The position numbers were made by a program, and so were the translations under genes. This document shows, in pieces, positions 26,845 through 36,410 of a stretch of 64,000 nt of DNA (position 1 is the first letter of the stretch; every line of letters starts with the position of its first letter). Below the pieces are notes generated by a model. That model saw only the letters and a list, made by a program, of their open reading frames with translations, did no database searches and had not been told where the DNA came from. Origin of the DNA: JABMMZ01 sp040403495 (GTDB lineage: Bacteria; Bacteroidota; Bacteroidia; NS11-12g; UBA955); the NCBI GenBank assembly GCA_040403495.1, contig JBBAKM010000009.1:1-64000 (forward strand). The letters are read 5' to 3'.

Positions 26845-28333
26845 AATCCTCCTTTTTTCTTCCCATGTTCTTTGGGTAACACATTATGAGACGGAGTTGG
26901 AAATTATTCAACGCCATATAGACAGTGGAGATGAGGTAATCCAATTGTATTGCACTTCTACCTTACCGATTTGTGATACAAACCCTAATAATAGATTCTC
27001 TAAATGCATAAAATGTATGGCAAAAAAAGATAATGGTATGGCATTGTTATCACAAAAAATTCCGTCTATATCTTTTGAACTTTTAAATACTACTGATAAA
27101 TTAGCCATTCAGGCCTTTAAATGGAATGCTAATACCATAGAAGAGTTAAAAGAAATTAAATATCAAAATTTTGATGTCGGATATGCAGTTGCCTCATCCT
27201 TAATTAGTTTGTTGAGTAATCCTAATCCTATCCTTTCAGAACACCAAGAAAAAATCAATTTAATGATGCATTCTGCTTTAGAAATGTACCATTCAATTTT
27301 AAATCAGTTACAAAAACACAAGGTCGATATGTTGTATGTGTTTAATGGCAGATTAATGCATGCTAAAGCAGCGTTTAAGGCGGCACTGCACTTGGGAATA
27401 AAAGTATTCATACACGAAAGAGGAAGTACTTTCAAACAATACGAATTGTTCGAAAACCACTTGCCACACGATTTGGCAAAAATGGCGATTAAAATTAAAA
27501 ATTTTTGGGAGGGTAATGCGGATGAACAAGAGAAAATAATTAAAGCCGCCTATTTTTTTGAAAACAGAAGAAAGGGTAATATTTTATCTTGGAAATCATT
27601 TACAGACCAACAAGAAAAAGGGTCTTTACCTGAAGGATTTGACGCCAATAAAAAAAATATTGTAATTTTTAATTCCTCTGAATTTGAGTTTGCAGCCGTT
27701 GGTCCTGAATGGAACAATCCTTTGTACAAAAATCAAAATGAAGGAATTTTAAAAATTGTTTCCGACCTACTTGCGTATCCTGAGTATCATTTTTACTTAA
27801 GGCTGCATCCCAATTTAGCGACTGCAGATCCTGTGAATTACGCGCAAATTGTAGCGTTCAAGTCGCCTAACTTAAGCATCATTATGCCACATGCTTTATT
27901 GGATTCTTATCATTTATTGGACAATGCTTATAAGGTGATTGGTTTTGGCTCTACTATGGGTATAGAAGCTACGTATTGGAACAAATGTTCCATTATGGCA
28001 GGTCATTCAATGTATGAAACATTAGATGTGGTTTACCGCCCACAAACCCATCAAGAACTAATTTCACTCTTATTAGATGACTCTCTAAAACCTAAGGATA
28101 AATTAGGTACTTATATTTTTGGTTATTACTATGCCGCAAGTGGTATTCCATTTAAGTACTATGAGCCGAGTAGTTATAAAGAGGGTACATACAAGGGTGT
28201 AAAGCTAACAGGTGAGATACAGCCGAAACACCAAGCTAATAAATGGGTTAAGCAGTATTGGAAATTCAGAAAATACCCTGTTCTTGAAAAAGCAATTAGG
28301 AAACAAATAATTAAATCGCTTCAAAAAGTATGA
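26837..28333 (+). CDS. Capsule/polysaccharide glycosyltransferase-like protein with HP and GST motifs
   Basis: A 498-residue protein with a two-domain GT-B look. The features seen are FIHERGSTFKQYELF near residue 195, YLRLHPN near residue 321 and GFGSTMGIEATYWNK near 369. The His-Pro and Ser-Thr-x-x-x-Glu motifs resemble those of bacterial sialyl- and Kdo-transferases that use CMP sugars. It overlaps wzt by 8 bp and sits two genes after the CMP-synthetase, so it is a candidate transferase for the first nonulosonic acid. No specific family was recognised with certainty. Confidence 0.6.
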   Translation: MAKILLFSSHVLWVTHYETELEIIQRHIDSGDEVIQLYCTSTLPICDTNPNNRFSKCIKCMAKKDNGMALLSQKIPSISFELLNTTDKLAIQAFKWNANTIEELKEIKYQNFDVGYAVASSLISLLSNPNPILSEHQEKINLMMHSALEMYHSILNQLQKHKVDMLYVFNGRLMHAKAAFKAALHLGIKVFIHERGSTFKQYELFENHLPHDLAKMAIKIKNFWEGNADEQEKIIKAAYFFENRRKGNILSWKSFTDQQEKGSLPEGFDANKKNIVIFNSSEFEFAAVGPEWNNPLYKNQNEGILKIVSDLLAYPEYHFYLRLHPNLATADPVNYAQIVAFKSPNLSIIMPHALLDSYHLLDNAYKVIGFGSTMGIEATYWNKCSIMAGHSMYETLDVVYRPQTHQELISLLLDDSLKPKDKLGTYIFGYYYAASGIPFKYYEPSSYKEGTYKGVKLTGEIQPKHQANKWVKQYWKFRKYPVLEKAIRKQIIKSLQKV

Positions 28334-29259
28334 ATAGTCCCATAGTTTCTGTAATAGTGCCTGCTTACAACGCAGAAAAGTTTGTGGCAGAAACCATAGA
28401 ATCTGTTCAAGCGCAAACTTATACAGATTGGGAATTAATTATAGTAGACGATGGTTCCACAGATCAAACTGCGGGTATCATAAAAGAATATGCCAATAAG
28501 GACGCTCGAATACACTATTGGTATCAAACCAATGGCAGACAGGGGAAAGCCAGAAATTTGGCCATAAGCAAAGCCAAGGGAACGTATTTGGCATTTATAG
28601 ATGCAGACGACTTGTGGCATCCCACAAAATTAGAAAAACAAGTGAGTGTATTTACAGAAAACCCTCAAATAGATTTAGTTTACACCAATGGGATAAGTTT
28701 TATGGATACCATTCAAAATGTCATTCACACTCACCAAGAACCCATAGGATTAAGGAAGCTTGACGAGCAATTTCTGTATTTATTGTCAGGTATAAGTCTT
28801 CCAAACTTATCGGTTATGGTAAAAAAAAAGTGTGTGGATGAAATAGGGGGTTTTATGGAAGACAAGAGACTACAAAATGCAGAAGATTATCAACTGTGGT
28901 TGCGTTTGGCAGACCGTCAATGCGTGATGTATGGATTAGGTGAAGACTTGTTTTATTACCGATTACATCCCAATCAAGTAACGAATGGAGACAGTATGGC
29001 CATTGTTCAATCTATTTGGGCCGTATATTTATCACCATTGACGAGTGTGACAAAATCAGAAAAAGAAACAATTCTGTTGCAAAGGGTACAAAAGTATTTA
29101 TTGCACCATATTGATGAGTTAAGTGCAGAAAAATTCAAAGAAATTAATTCTCTTTTGAAAAATCCACTCAAAAAAGTTGCACAACACTTTTATAATTTAT
29201 TCCTCATTACGTTAGGAAAAAGGATGTTTAAGAAAGTAAAATACCATTATTTAAATTAA
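28330..29259 (+). CDS. Glycosyltransferase family 2
   Basis: A 309-residue GT-A enzyme. The motifs are VSVIVPAYNAEKFV, VDDGSTDQTAGI and the metal-binding FIDADDLWHP (about residues 95-104), then a GGFMEDKRLQNAEDYQLWLRLA acceptor region containing the ED base motif. It has no membrane helix, so it is presumably a peripheral membrane enzyme adding one sugar to the growing lipid-linked chain. It overlaps the preceding gene by 4 bp. The donor and linkage cannot be read from sequence. Confidence 0.88.
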   Translation: MNSPIVSVIVPAYNAEKFVAETIESVQAQTYTDWELIIVDDGSTDQTAGIIKEYANKDARIHYWYQTNGRQGKARNLAISKAKGTYLAFIDADDLWHPTKLEKQVSVFTENPQIDLVYTNGISFMDTIQNVIHTHQEPIGLRKLDEQFLYLLSGISLPNLSVMVKKKCVDEIGGFMEDKRLQNAEDYQLWLRLADRQCVMYGLGEDLFYYRLHPNQVTNGDSMAIVQSIWAVYLSPLTSVTKSEKETILLQRVQKYLLHHIDELSAEKFKEINSLLKNPLKKVAQHFYNLFLITLGKRMFKKVKYHYLN

Positions 29260-29262
29260 AGA

Positions 29263-30387
29263 ATGTCCGAAAAATTACCTGTTTCTGTATTAGTAGCCTC
29301 TTGTAACGAAGGACATTTATTGGAAGATTGCCTTCAATCTTTGCAGTTTTGCGAGGAAATCTATTTTGTAAACCTTGGGTCATCAGATAATTCTGTAGAA
29401 ATAGCAAAAAAATATGCTACTGTAGTGGAAGAGTTTAACAAAGTGCCTCGCATAGAAGACATGCATCCTTTGTATATTCCCAAACTCAAGCACGATTGGT
29501 TTATCCTGATAGACCCCGATGAACGCATTAGGCCAGAGTTGGCAGAGGATATTAAAAAATACATTCAAAACCCTGAACCTTTTAAATCTTTGGTTAGAGC
29601 CTATTTGTGGTATTATTTTAAAGGCAAAAAACTGAAGGGTGGTCCTTACAAAAATGCAATAAGAGGAAGGTTGTTGTTTTACCGTCCTGGTATCAATGTG
29701 TCAGACGAAGTACATAAAGGAATAACAGCCAAACCTGGTTATGGTATTGCTGAAATTTCATTTACAGGCAAAAACTATGACGAACACTTTTGGTGTAACT
29801 CATGGTCACAGTTAAAGGACAAGCACACACGCTATGCCAAAGGTGAAGGCAAGGTTCTGTATCAAGAAGGCAAGCGATTTTCATGGTTCAAGCTTATTTA
29901 CAATACCATTCAAGCTTTTTTCTATGCTTTTATCAAACAAGAATATTACAGAGATGGTATTACAGGTATAAAATTCTCGTATCACGAAGGGCGATACAGT
30001 TATATCAGTTGGATGAGTTTAAGAAAATACCAAGAGGAGTTGAAAAAAGCAGGTAAATTACAAACCCCCAAACAAGTCGCAATGGAACAAATGCAACAAA
30101 AAGTGCAACAGTTTGTGTCAGAAACAGAACAAATAGCATGGTCCTACAAGCAAACAGAAGACACAAACTTGAAGGCGCAAATCATACAACAATACCAAAA
30201 ATCTCTACACCGTTTAGTAAACGATGCCTTGGAAATCAATGCCTATGAATTGGCAGAGAAAGCCATGAACGCGGCCTCGTTTAATGAAGAAATGAAAACA
30301 TACCTAGTCAATGGTTTATTATTGAACAGGTTGAAATTGATACAGAATTCTGGTAGCTATAGGTTGGTAAAAAGATTAAAAAAATAA
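29263..30387 (+). CDS. WaaE/KdtX-like glycosyltransferase with C-terminal helical extension
   Basis: A 374-residue GT2 relative. The N-terminus VSVLVASCNEGHLLEDCLQSLQFCEEIYFVNLGSSDNSVEIAKKY and the metal site ILIDPDERI (about residues 85-93) match the WaaE/KdtX subgroup, and the R-x-x-YHEG-type region is present. From about residue 262 a Gln- and Lys-rich helical, probably coiled-coil, extension adds some 110 residues. It lies 3 bp after a GT2 gene. Membrane association through the extension is plausible. Confidence 0.78.
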   Translation: MSEKLPVSVLVASCNEGHLLEDCLQSLQFCEEIYFVNLGSSDNSVEIAKKYATVVEEFNKVPRIEDMHPLYIPKLKHDWFILIDPDERIRPELAEDIKKYIQNPEPFKSLVRAYLWYYFKGKKLKGGPYKNAIRGRLLFYRPGINVSDEVHKGITAKPGYGIAEISFTGKNYDEHFWCNSWSQLKDKHTRYAKGEGKVLYQEGKRFSWFKLIYNTIQAFFYAFIKQEYYRDGITGIKFSYHEGRYSYISWMSLRKYQEELKKAGKLQTPKQVAMEQMQQKVQQFVSETEQIAWSYKQTEDTNLKAQIIQQYQKSLHRLVNDALEINAYELAEKAMNAASFNEEMKTYLVNGLLLNRLKLIQNSGSYRLVKRLKK

Positions 30388-30398
30388 AATAGTATTAA

Positions 30399-31676
30399 AT
30401 GAAAAAATTAAAAATTGAAAGTATTCTTATTGGATTGATAATTACCTTGTTGTTATTAATCGCTTATTTTTCAACACCTTATACGGATGACTTTTGTCTA
30501 AATTTTATTAAGTATATTGATAAAAATATTTTTTCCATTGTAAAAGATAGGTATGTGGAAAAAGAAGGCCGCTATATTTCAATCCCCGGTTTATTTCAAA
30601 TAGCAGGTTTCAAATATCTTAATTTTAATGTTATGTCTATGATATGGGTTCTTTTTTTTACGGCAATTGCTTTTTTACTTTCAAGAATTTATTATTGTGA
30701 AAATACAATTGATAAAATAGGCAGATTTCTATTTATGCTTGTTTTATTATTAATAGGCTCTGGAGATGTTATGAATGATGTAGTTTTTTGGGCAACTGGA
30801 GGATCTTATTATAGTGTTGCTACCTTTTTGATGGTTTTTGCAGTTTTCGTAATTTCAAAATACGAGAAAAAGTATTTAATATTTTTATCACCATTATTAA
30901 TAACAATTGGTCCGAACTATTCACTTCCAATTTTATTTATTTTTCTCATGGAATTATTTCATACAAATAATATATCAATAAATAGGAAGATATCTTTGGC
31001 ATTCTTATCAATTTTGATATTTTCATTTGGCATTTATATATTAATTTCTTCACCAGGAACACAGAACAGGCTAAGTACAGTTTCAACATTTTGGATGTGG
31101 CATCCGCGTTATATAATTGAAGCCGTATCTAAAATAATTTACACAGCATATAGTTTTTATTATCTTGCAGTTATTTTAACTGTTTTAAGCATTCTTATAA
31201 CAGTAATTAAAATTATAAGAGATAGAAACTCTATAATTGTTAAATTCATTAAAATTATCTTCGAATTACGTTTTTTAATAGCTGCATTAGGTTCAGTTTT
31301 AGTTTTTGTTAAAACTCCAGGTTTATTTTCTGAAAGAGCTGGGTACTCTTTTTTTCTATTAGTTTTTATTCAATTTATTTATACCTTAAGGGATTATCAA
31401 ATTTCAACTACAATAACTAAATATTTCAAATTAATTGCTGTTTTTATCGTTTTAGTTCTCTCATATACTTTAAATCATGTGATAATTTTTAATAATAGCT
31501 ATATTACCGATATTGAGAAGTATAAGGAAAATGATAAATCAGTTTTTGAAGAAAAATATTTATATAATACTGTTAACCTGCCTTTTAAGAGGTTCAAAAA
31601 GGTTGATAGAATGCAAAATGAATGGATTGGAGATTGCTTTCAAAATTATTTTAGAAAAAACCATGAAAACAAATAA
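30399..31676 (+). CDS. Polytopic membrane protein of the glycan locus (possibly DUF6056-like)
   Basis: A 425-residue protein with about ten hydrophobic helices. After the first helix it has YFSTPYTDDFCLNFI, an acidic pair in the first extracytoplasmic loop as in GT-C glycosyltransferases and DUF6056/GtrII-type proteins. The GGSYYSVATFLMVF and GPNYSLPILFIF segments are typical of such lipid-phosphate-sugar-dependent enzymes. It may be a GT-C transferase acting on the periplasmic face, or a flippase partner. The function is not established from sequence. Confidence 0.6.
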   Translation: MKKLKIESILIGLIITLLLLIAYFSTPYTDDFCLNFIKYIDKNIFSIVKDRYVEKEGRYISIPGLFQIAGFKYLNFNVMSMIWVLFFTAIAFLLSRIYYCENTIDKIGRFLFMLVLLLIGSGDVMNDVVFWATGGSYYSVATFLMVFAVFVISKYEKKYLIFLSPLLITIGPNYSLPILFIFLMELFHTNNISINRKISLAFLSILIFSFGIYILISSPGTQNRLSTVSTFWMWHPRYIIEAVSKIIYTAYSFYYLAVILTVLSILITVIKIIRDRNSIIVKFIKIIFELRFLIAALGSVLVFVKTPGLFSERAGYSFFLLVFIQFIYTLRDYQISTTITKYFKLIAVFIVLVLSYTLNHVIIFNNSYITDIEKYKENDKSVFEEKYLYNTVNLPFKRFKKVDRMQNEWIGDCFQNYFRKNHENK

Positions 31677-31749
31677 TATTGCGTATAAGTATGTTATGTC
31701 CACCACTCTTGTAATAAAGTAATTAAATATTTATTTTTAATAAAAATAC

Positions 31750-33417
31750 ATGTATTATTTAAGAATCAAACAATCCATAAAAAACAATCCATTCGAGTGG
31801 TTTAGTGCTATAGTTCTATTCATTTATTTTTCACCTCTGTTGTTTTTTTCCAATGAGGCGAGATTTATGGAGTACGACAGCTTGGATACCAATGTAGTTT
31901 GGTACAAAATGCTTGCCGAAAGTGGGTTGATGTTTGCAGATGGTAATTCTGTATTGGATTTTACTATGGGCGGTATTCCAAGGAACTACTATCCATCGGA
32001 ATGGTCTGTACCCAAATTGCTTTATTTGTTTTTTAATCCTCAAACTGCTTTTTCTTTAAACTATATTTTAATCCATTTGGTTGCCTTTATAGGTCTATAC
32101 TTACTACTTAAAAAATATGTGGTAAAAGAACCTATCGTATATACTTTAGTGGCACTTGCTTTTGCGCTTGTTCCCCACAGGGCTATGGGTGAAATAACAG
32201 TGGTGGGACTGCCCCTTTTAACGTTTGCTTTAACTAATATATTCAAAAAAGACGCAAAGTATTGGGATTGGTTAATCATTATTTTGTTTTCTTTGTTTAG
32301 TTCCTTAGTTTTTGGCAATGCATTCTCCTTTCCTATTCTTTTCTTGTTTTTTTTGATTGGTGTTTTAGCTAAATGGTGGAAATTTTCTCTTAAAGGAATA
32401 CTTCCATTTATACTCTTAGGAGGAATAACATTACTGTCGGAGTATCGAATGTTGACTGTTTTATTTTCTGGAGCTGAAACAAACAGGATGGCAGATACAA
32501 GTTCGGTAGAAAAGTTTATGAATATAAAGGGAATCATTGGTTCTACAGTGCTTGGGTTTGCTTTTAGTCAGCGACACTACCATACTTTAAGCTTTACTAT
32601 AGTTCTAATAAGTATCCTTTTTTCAGTGTATTACCTTATAAAAAAAGAGTATAAAAGAATCTTAATTCCTATTGGCTTTATGTCTATTATCTTCATGATG
32701 GTATTCATATCTATTTTTTCAGATAACGTAGACTTTAAAGAAGAGTTCGGTATAAACATCCCAAACGTCAATTTCCGCTTTTGGGTTTGGCTACCTTTTC
32801 TTTGGTACTTAATCTTTGCTTATGTGCTCAAAGAATTGATGTTGGATAATAGGAAAAAAATAACAACAGTATTGCTTGCTATGCAAATAGTTTACGTGAT
32901 GTTTCTACTTTATCCTAGAGATTACTTTGGAGCTAGATATACCGACAATATTTTTGCCAATACCTACATTTATAGCAAGAACAAGGAACAGACAAGGTGG
33001 GAAGAATTTTACATGACAAAAGAGTTCGAACAAATCAAAACAGTAGTACCCGATATCATAGAGCACAAATCAATTCGTATAATGATAGAACCAGAAATTC
33101 TGCAATACAATGGGCTTAAGACTTTAGAGGCTTTTTATGTGTTCTATCCATTAGAAAAACTAAAAATGATCAGACAGGCAGATTCTGTAGAGCGAGTAAA
33201 CTCAGAATTGTCTAAGGAGGGATTCTATAAATTTTCAAACCGAAATTTTTTGTTTTATGATCAAGCTGATTATGGCATACCCAAATGGAATTGGGACTTG
33301 TTGCGTAAAGAAAACGTAAAGTATTTAATTACATACAACAAAATAAAAGGCATCTCTGATCAAAACCTTGTGTATTCTAAAAGATTACAAGTGTATACAA
33401 TTGAAAATATGAAATAA
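31750..33417 (+). CDS. DUF6044-like polytopic membrane protein
   Basis: A 555-residue protein with about eleven membrane helices and a hydrophilic C-terminus (from about residue 405). The first loop contains MEYDSLDTNVVWYKMLAESG and GGIPRNYYPSEW, a pattern found in DUF6044 (YkoS-type) proteins and reminiscent of YfhO-like GT-C enzymes. It probably transfers a sugar or modifies glycan outside the membrane. Its stop overlaps the next start (TAATG), pairing it with the 293-residue protein downstream. The specific activity is unknown. Confidence 0.65.
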   Translation: MYYLRIKQSIKNNPFEWFSAIVLFIYFSPLLFFSNEARFMEYDSLDTNVVWYKMLAESGLMFADGNSVLDFTMGGIPRNYYPSEWSVPKLLYLFFNPQTAFSLNYILIHLVAFIGLYLLLKKYVVKEPIVYTLVALAFALVPHRAMGEITVVGLPLLTFALTNIFKKDAKYWDWLIIILFSLFSSLVFGNAFSFPILFLFFLIGVLAKWWKFSLKGILPFILLGGITLLSEYRMLTVLFSGAETNRMADTSSVEKFMNIKGIIGSTVLGFAFSQRHYHTLSFTIVLISILFSVYYLIKKEYKRILIPIGFMSIIFMMVFISIFSDNVDFKEEFGINIPNVNFRFWVWLPFLWYLIFAYVLKELMLDNRKKITTVLLAMQIVYVMFLLYPRDYFGARYTDNIFANTYIYSKNKEQTRWEEFYMTKEFEQIKTVVPDIIEHKSIRIMIEPEILQYNGLKTLEAFYVFYPLEKLKMIRQADSVERVNSELSKEGFYKFSNRNFLFYDQADYGIPKWNWDLLRKENVKYLITYNKIKGISDQNLVYSKRLQVYTIENMK

Positions 33418-34298
33418 TGAAGGTTAAAATACTGAATCTATTGAATAGTTTACTGGGTCATGCAGGCTTAGTATTGGTGGGCAAGCAGTGGCTAAAGAAC
33501 AATACCTTTAAAATTGTTGATTTGCGAACAGGAGGTAGTAATATCAGTCCTGCAGAGGCCCTTTCTTTTTTTTCAGTTCAAGATTTGATGTATGTGTTAA
33601 ACATCCCTGCTGACAAAATTGTTACGTCCAAACCCATGAAGGCTTGGATAGAAACGGTAAGATTGATAGACAAAGAAGACCCCACTACTCCTGTCAGAGA
33701 AAGAGCCTCTTTTTTGTTTTTGCAAAGTTTTTATCTGAATTTTCAGCCCCAAAATGTAGCAGAAAGACTTGGACTTGCAGTTGACATAAGTAATGAGAAA
33801 AACCGAGAATTTTTAGAAAGCAATCCTCTATATGCTGTGATGCCTTGGGAGTGGATGAGTCCTGAAAATAGATTTAAACAATATAACGAGGGTTACGCTG
33901 AAGAGTGCTTAGAATACGGAAATATTAAACCACAGAAAGAAGACGGAGTAGATGTGTTTGGCCCTGTTTCAGAACGCATCTTAGAAATGGAATATTACAG
34001 ATTGCACTCTGTGTATAAATCGATTTATCAAGAAGGTTATAAAGAACGTTACGGTTACCCCAAGGCGGGTTTTATTTATGTTATAGGAAATGAGTACAAA
34101 TTAAGTATAACGGGCGGCAGGCACAGGGTAGCAGTTTTATTTGCTTTGCAATATGAATACATACCCGTAACTGTATCCAAAGACAAGTCAGTAAAATTAT
34201 TAAGGAATGAAGTAAATAATTGGAACCATGTAAAGTCGGGCTTGTTTACTCCTATTCAAGCTTTGGAATTATTTGACAAGCAGATAGTGATAGAATGA
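33417..34298 (+). CDS. Unrecognised soluble protein with a C-terminal GGRHR motif
   Basis: A 293-residue protein with no membrane helix. I do not recognise a named family. Near the C-terminus is KLSITGGRHRVAVLFALQYEYIPVTV, similar to the G-x-H-R helix entry of ParB/sulfiredoxin-fold domains. The middle contains PWEWMSPENRFKQYNEGYAEECLEYG. It is translationally coupled to the DUF6044-like gene, so a joint role in glycan assembly is likely. DNA binding is not implied. An enzymatic role using the ParB-like nucleotide-binding fold is one possibility, stated as inference. Confidence 0.6.
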   Translation: MKVKILNLLNSLLGHAGLVLVGKQWLKNNTFKIVDLRTGGSNISPAEALSFFSVQDLMYVLNIPADKIVTSKPMKAWIETVRLIDKEDPTTPVRERASFLFLQSFYLNFQPQNVAERLGLAVDISNEKNREFLESNPLYAVMPWEWMSPENRFKQYNEGYAEECLEYGNIKPQKEDGVDVFGPVSERILEMEYYRLHSVYKSIYQEGYKERYGYPKAGFIYVIGNEYKLSITGGRHRVAVLFALQYEYIPVTVSKDKSVKLLRNEVNNWNHVKSGLFTPIQALELFDKQIVIE

Positions 34299-34420
34299 AA
34301 AAAGTTAATTACAAGCTGTTTACTAAAAGAGATTTTCTATTATTTGGTTTTGTTTTAGATTTTATACAATAATTGCATTATACATATATAATCTACTTAA
34401 AGTAAATAAATAAAAAAAAC

Positions 34421-35338
34421 ATGAAAATTTCAATAGTCTCTCCAGTATACAAAGCCGAAAACATCTTAGATGAGTTGGTAAAAAGAGTAGTTGCCGAAGT
34501 CTCAAAAATTACGGAAGATTTTGAACTCATCTTGGTAGAAGATGGCAGCCCAGATGAGGTGTGGCAAAAAATTGAAAAACAATCTCAAGAAGACCTAAGA
34601 GTTAAAGGCATTAAATTATCCCGTAATTTTGGTCAGCATTATGCAATTACTGCAGGTTTAGATCATGCTAAAGGTGATTGGATTGTGGTAATGGATTGCG
34701 ACTTACAGGATAGGCCCGAAGAAATTGTAACATTGTATCAAAAAGCACTAGAAGGCTATGATATAGTCCTTGCCAGGCGCGCCAATCGACAAGATAGCTT
34801 TAATAAAAAAATGAGCTCCAAGTTGTTTTATAAGGCATTTTCTTATTTATCCGGAATGGAACAAGATGGTACCATAGGTAATTTTGGTATTTATGCAAAT
34901 AGAGTCATTGAAGAAGTTAAAAAACTAAAGGAACCTATGCGTGCTTTTCCTCCTATGATCAAATGGGTAGGCTTTAAATCCACTAGTATAGATGTGGAAC
35001 ATGCATTGAGGTTTGAAGGCAAAACATCCTACAATTTTAGTAAATTAATTAATCTAGCATTAGATATTGCTTTGGCTTATAGCGATAAACCACTAAAATT
35101 AACAGTAAAATTAGGCTTCTTCTTATCGTTATTTTCTATCGTATTTGCTGCTATAAGTATACTAAGGTATTATTTAGGTAATATTACCATGAGTGGGTAC
35201 ACCAGTTTAATTGTATCCATTTGGTTTTTGTCAGGTCTAATAATCTTTATTTTAGGAATAGTTGGTTTGTATATCAGTAAAATATTTGATGGCGTAAAAT
35301 CTAGACCCCTGTATATCGTTTCTCATAAAACATTTTAA
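34421..35338 (+). CDS. Membrane-anchored GT2, GtrB/ArnC-like
   Basis: A 305-residue glycosyltransferase. The motifs are ISIVSPVYKAENI, ILVEDGSPD, RNFGQHYAITAGLDHAKGDWIVVMDCDLQDRPEEI, an FEGKTSYNFSKLINLALD region, and two C-terminal membrane helices (about residues 228-248 and 262-285). The architecture is that of polyprenyl-phosphate glycosyltransferases that feed periplasmic GT-C enzymes. It could supply the polytopic proteins at 30399 and 31750. A paralogue with the same architecture lies at 62128. Confidence 0.87.
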   Translation: MKISIVSPVYKAENILDELVKRVVAEVSKITEDFELILVEDGSPDEVWQKIEKQSQEDLRVKGIKLSRNFGQHYAITAGLDHAKGDWIVVMDCDLQDRPEEIVTLYQKALEGYDIVLARRANRQDSFNKKMSSKLFYKAFSYLSGMEQDGTIGNFGIYANRVIEEVKKLKEPMRAFPPMIKWVGFKSTSIDVEHALRFEGKTSYNFSKLINLALDIALAYSDKPLKLTVKLGFFLSLFSIVFAAISILRYYLGNITMSGYTSLIVSIWFLSGLIIFILGIVGLYISKIFDGVKSRPLYIVSHKTF

Positions 35339-35339
35339 T

Positions 35340-36128
35340 ATGAATATAAAAGCGGATAATCTAGTAATTGGAAAAAACACCTTCATAGACCCAACTGCTA
35401 AAATAGTAGGATTGAGTGGAAATGCAAAAAACATACAGATAGGAGATAATGTGTTTATTGGAGCAAATGTGCAAATTATATGTGATGATTTTTCAATAGG
35501 GGACTATTGTAAAATACAGCATAATACGAATATTCATGGTTATTTACCTTGTAAAATTGGACACAACGCATGGATTGGCCAATATACCATAATTGACAGT
35601 ATTGGGGGTACAACAATTGGTAACAATTGTGGCATTGGGGCGCATTCACAAATTTGGAGTCATATTAAATTTGGAGATACTTTAGAAGGTTCGAGATTTT
35701 TATCTGAAAAACCTATGTTGATCGGAAACGATGTTTGGTTTGTTGGGCATTGTATTGTGTCACCTATTGTTGCTGAAGATAAGTCAATGGCAATGGCAGG
35801 TTCTGTAATAACAAAGGACATGAAATACAATGAGATATATGCAGGCTCTCCCGCCAAAAGTATATCCGATAAAGTTGGATTTCAATTTATTGAAAATACA
35901 TTAGAGCATAAGCTTGAAACAATGAACAATTATTTACAAGAGTTTGAATTTGCTTTGAATAAAAAATCCACTATAAAAATTGTAACAAGTACTGAAAATG
36001 TAAACAAAATGGATGAGTTTACTTATTTTGATATTTCTACGAGGAAATATACCAAAAAACTAAATGAAGAAGAGATTCTTTTTATGAAGTTCTTGCTACC
36101 TGCAAAAGCTAAATTTATACCATTTTAA
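35340..36128 (+). CDS. Hexapeptide-repeat acyltransferase
   Basis: A 262-residue left-handed beta-helix protein. Imperfect hexapeptides run from about residue 10 to 165 (IGKNTFIDPTAKIVG, IGDNVFIGANVQIICD, IGDYCKIQHNTNIHG, IGNNCGIGAHSQIWSH), ending in the AGSPAKSI motif of O- and N-acetyltransferases. The last ~80 residues form an additional charged tail. Its probable role is acetylation of a sugar of the locus. It starts 1 bp after the GT2 gene. Confidence 0.82.
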   Translation: MNIKADNLVIGKNTFIDPTAKIVGLSGNAKNIQIGDNVFIGANVQIICDDFSIGDYCKIQHNTNIHGYLPCKIGHNAWIGQYTIIDSIGGTTIGNNCGIGAHSQIWSHIKFGDTLEGSRFLSEKPMLIGNDVWFVGHCIVSPIVAEDKSMAMAGSVITKDMKYNEIYAGSPAKSISDKVGFQFIENTLEHKLETMNNYLQEFEFALNKKSTIKIVTSTENVNKMDEFTYFDISTRKYTKKLNEEEILFMKFLLPAKAKFIPF

Positions 36129-36137
36129 ATAAAAGAT

Positions 36138-36293
36138 ACCCTTTCACAAACCCTTTTAACAGGCAAAGAAACTGCCTATATTATCGACGCGGCTCCATCA
36201 GGTAAAATTTCAAGTAATGGCAAGTATACCCTATGCCAAAACTATTTTCAAACTCAAATGGGTTTTAATAAGTATTTGATCACCAATTTATAG
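36138..36293 (+). pseudogene. Degenerate 5' fragment duplicate of the RffA-like aminotransferase gene
   Basis: The 51 sense codons of this stretch align in one frame with codons 3-54 of the gene at 37284 (LLTGKETAYI, then SGKISSNGKYTLCQNYFQ), with one codon deleted, the start codon lost and a TAG at 36291-36293. The rest of the aminotransferase is missing. It is a remnant of duplication or cassette replacement, 990 bp upstream of the intact gene. Confidence 0.85.
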
Positions 36294-36410
36294 GGATCGT
36301 TTATTAAGCCTAATAATCATTTTTAAACATTATAATGGCTGTAAATATGTCATTAGTTATATAAAACATACTTAATTAAAATTTAAAAGAAATAATATAC
36401 GGATAATAAA

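Noticed and set aside
32061..32537. A 158-codon open frame on the minus strand
   Set aside because: It lies entirely opposite the DUF6044-like membrane-protein gene and has no recognisable domain.
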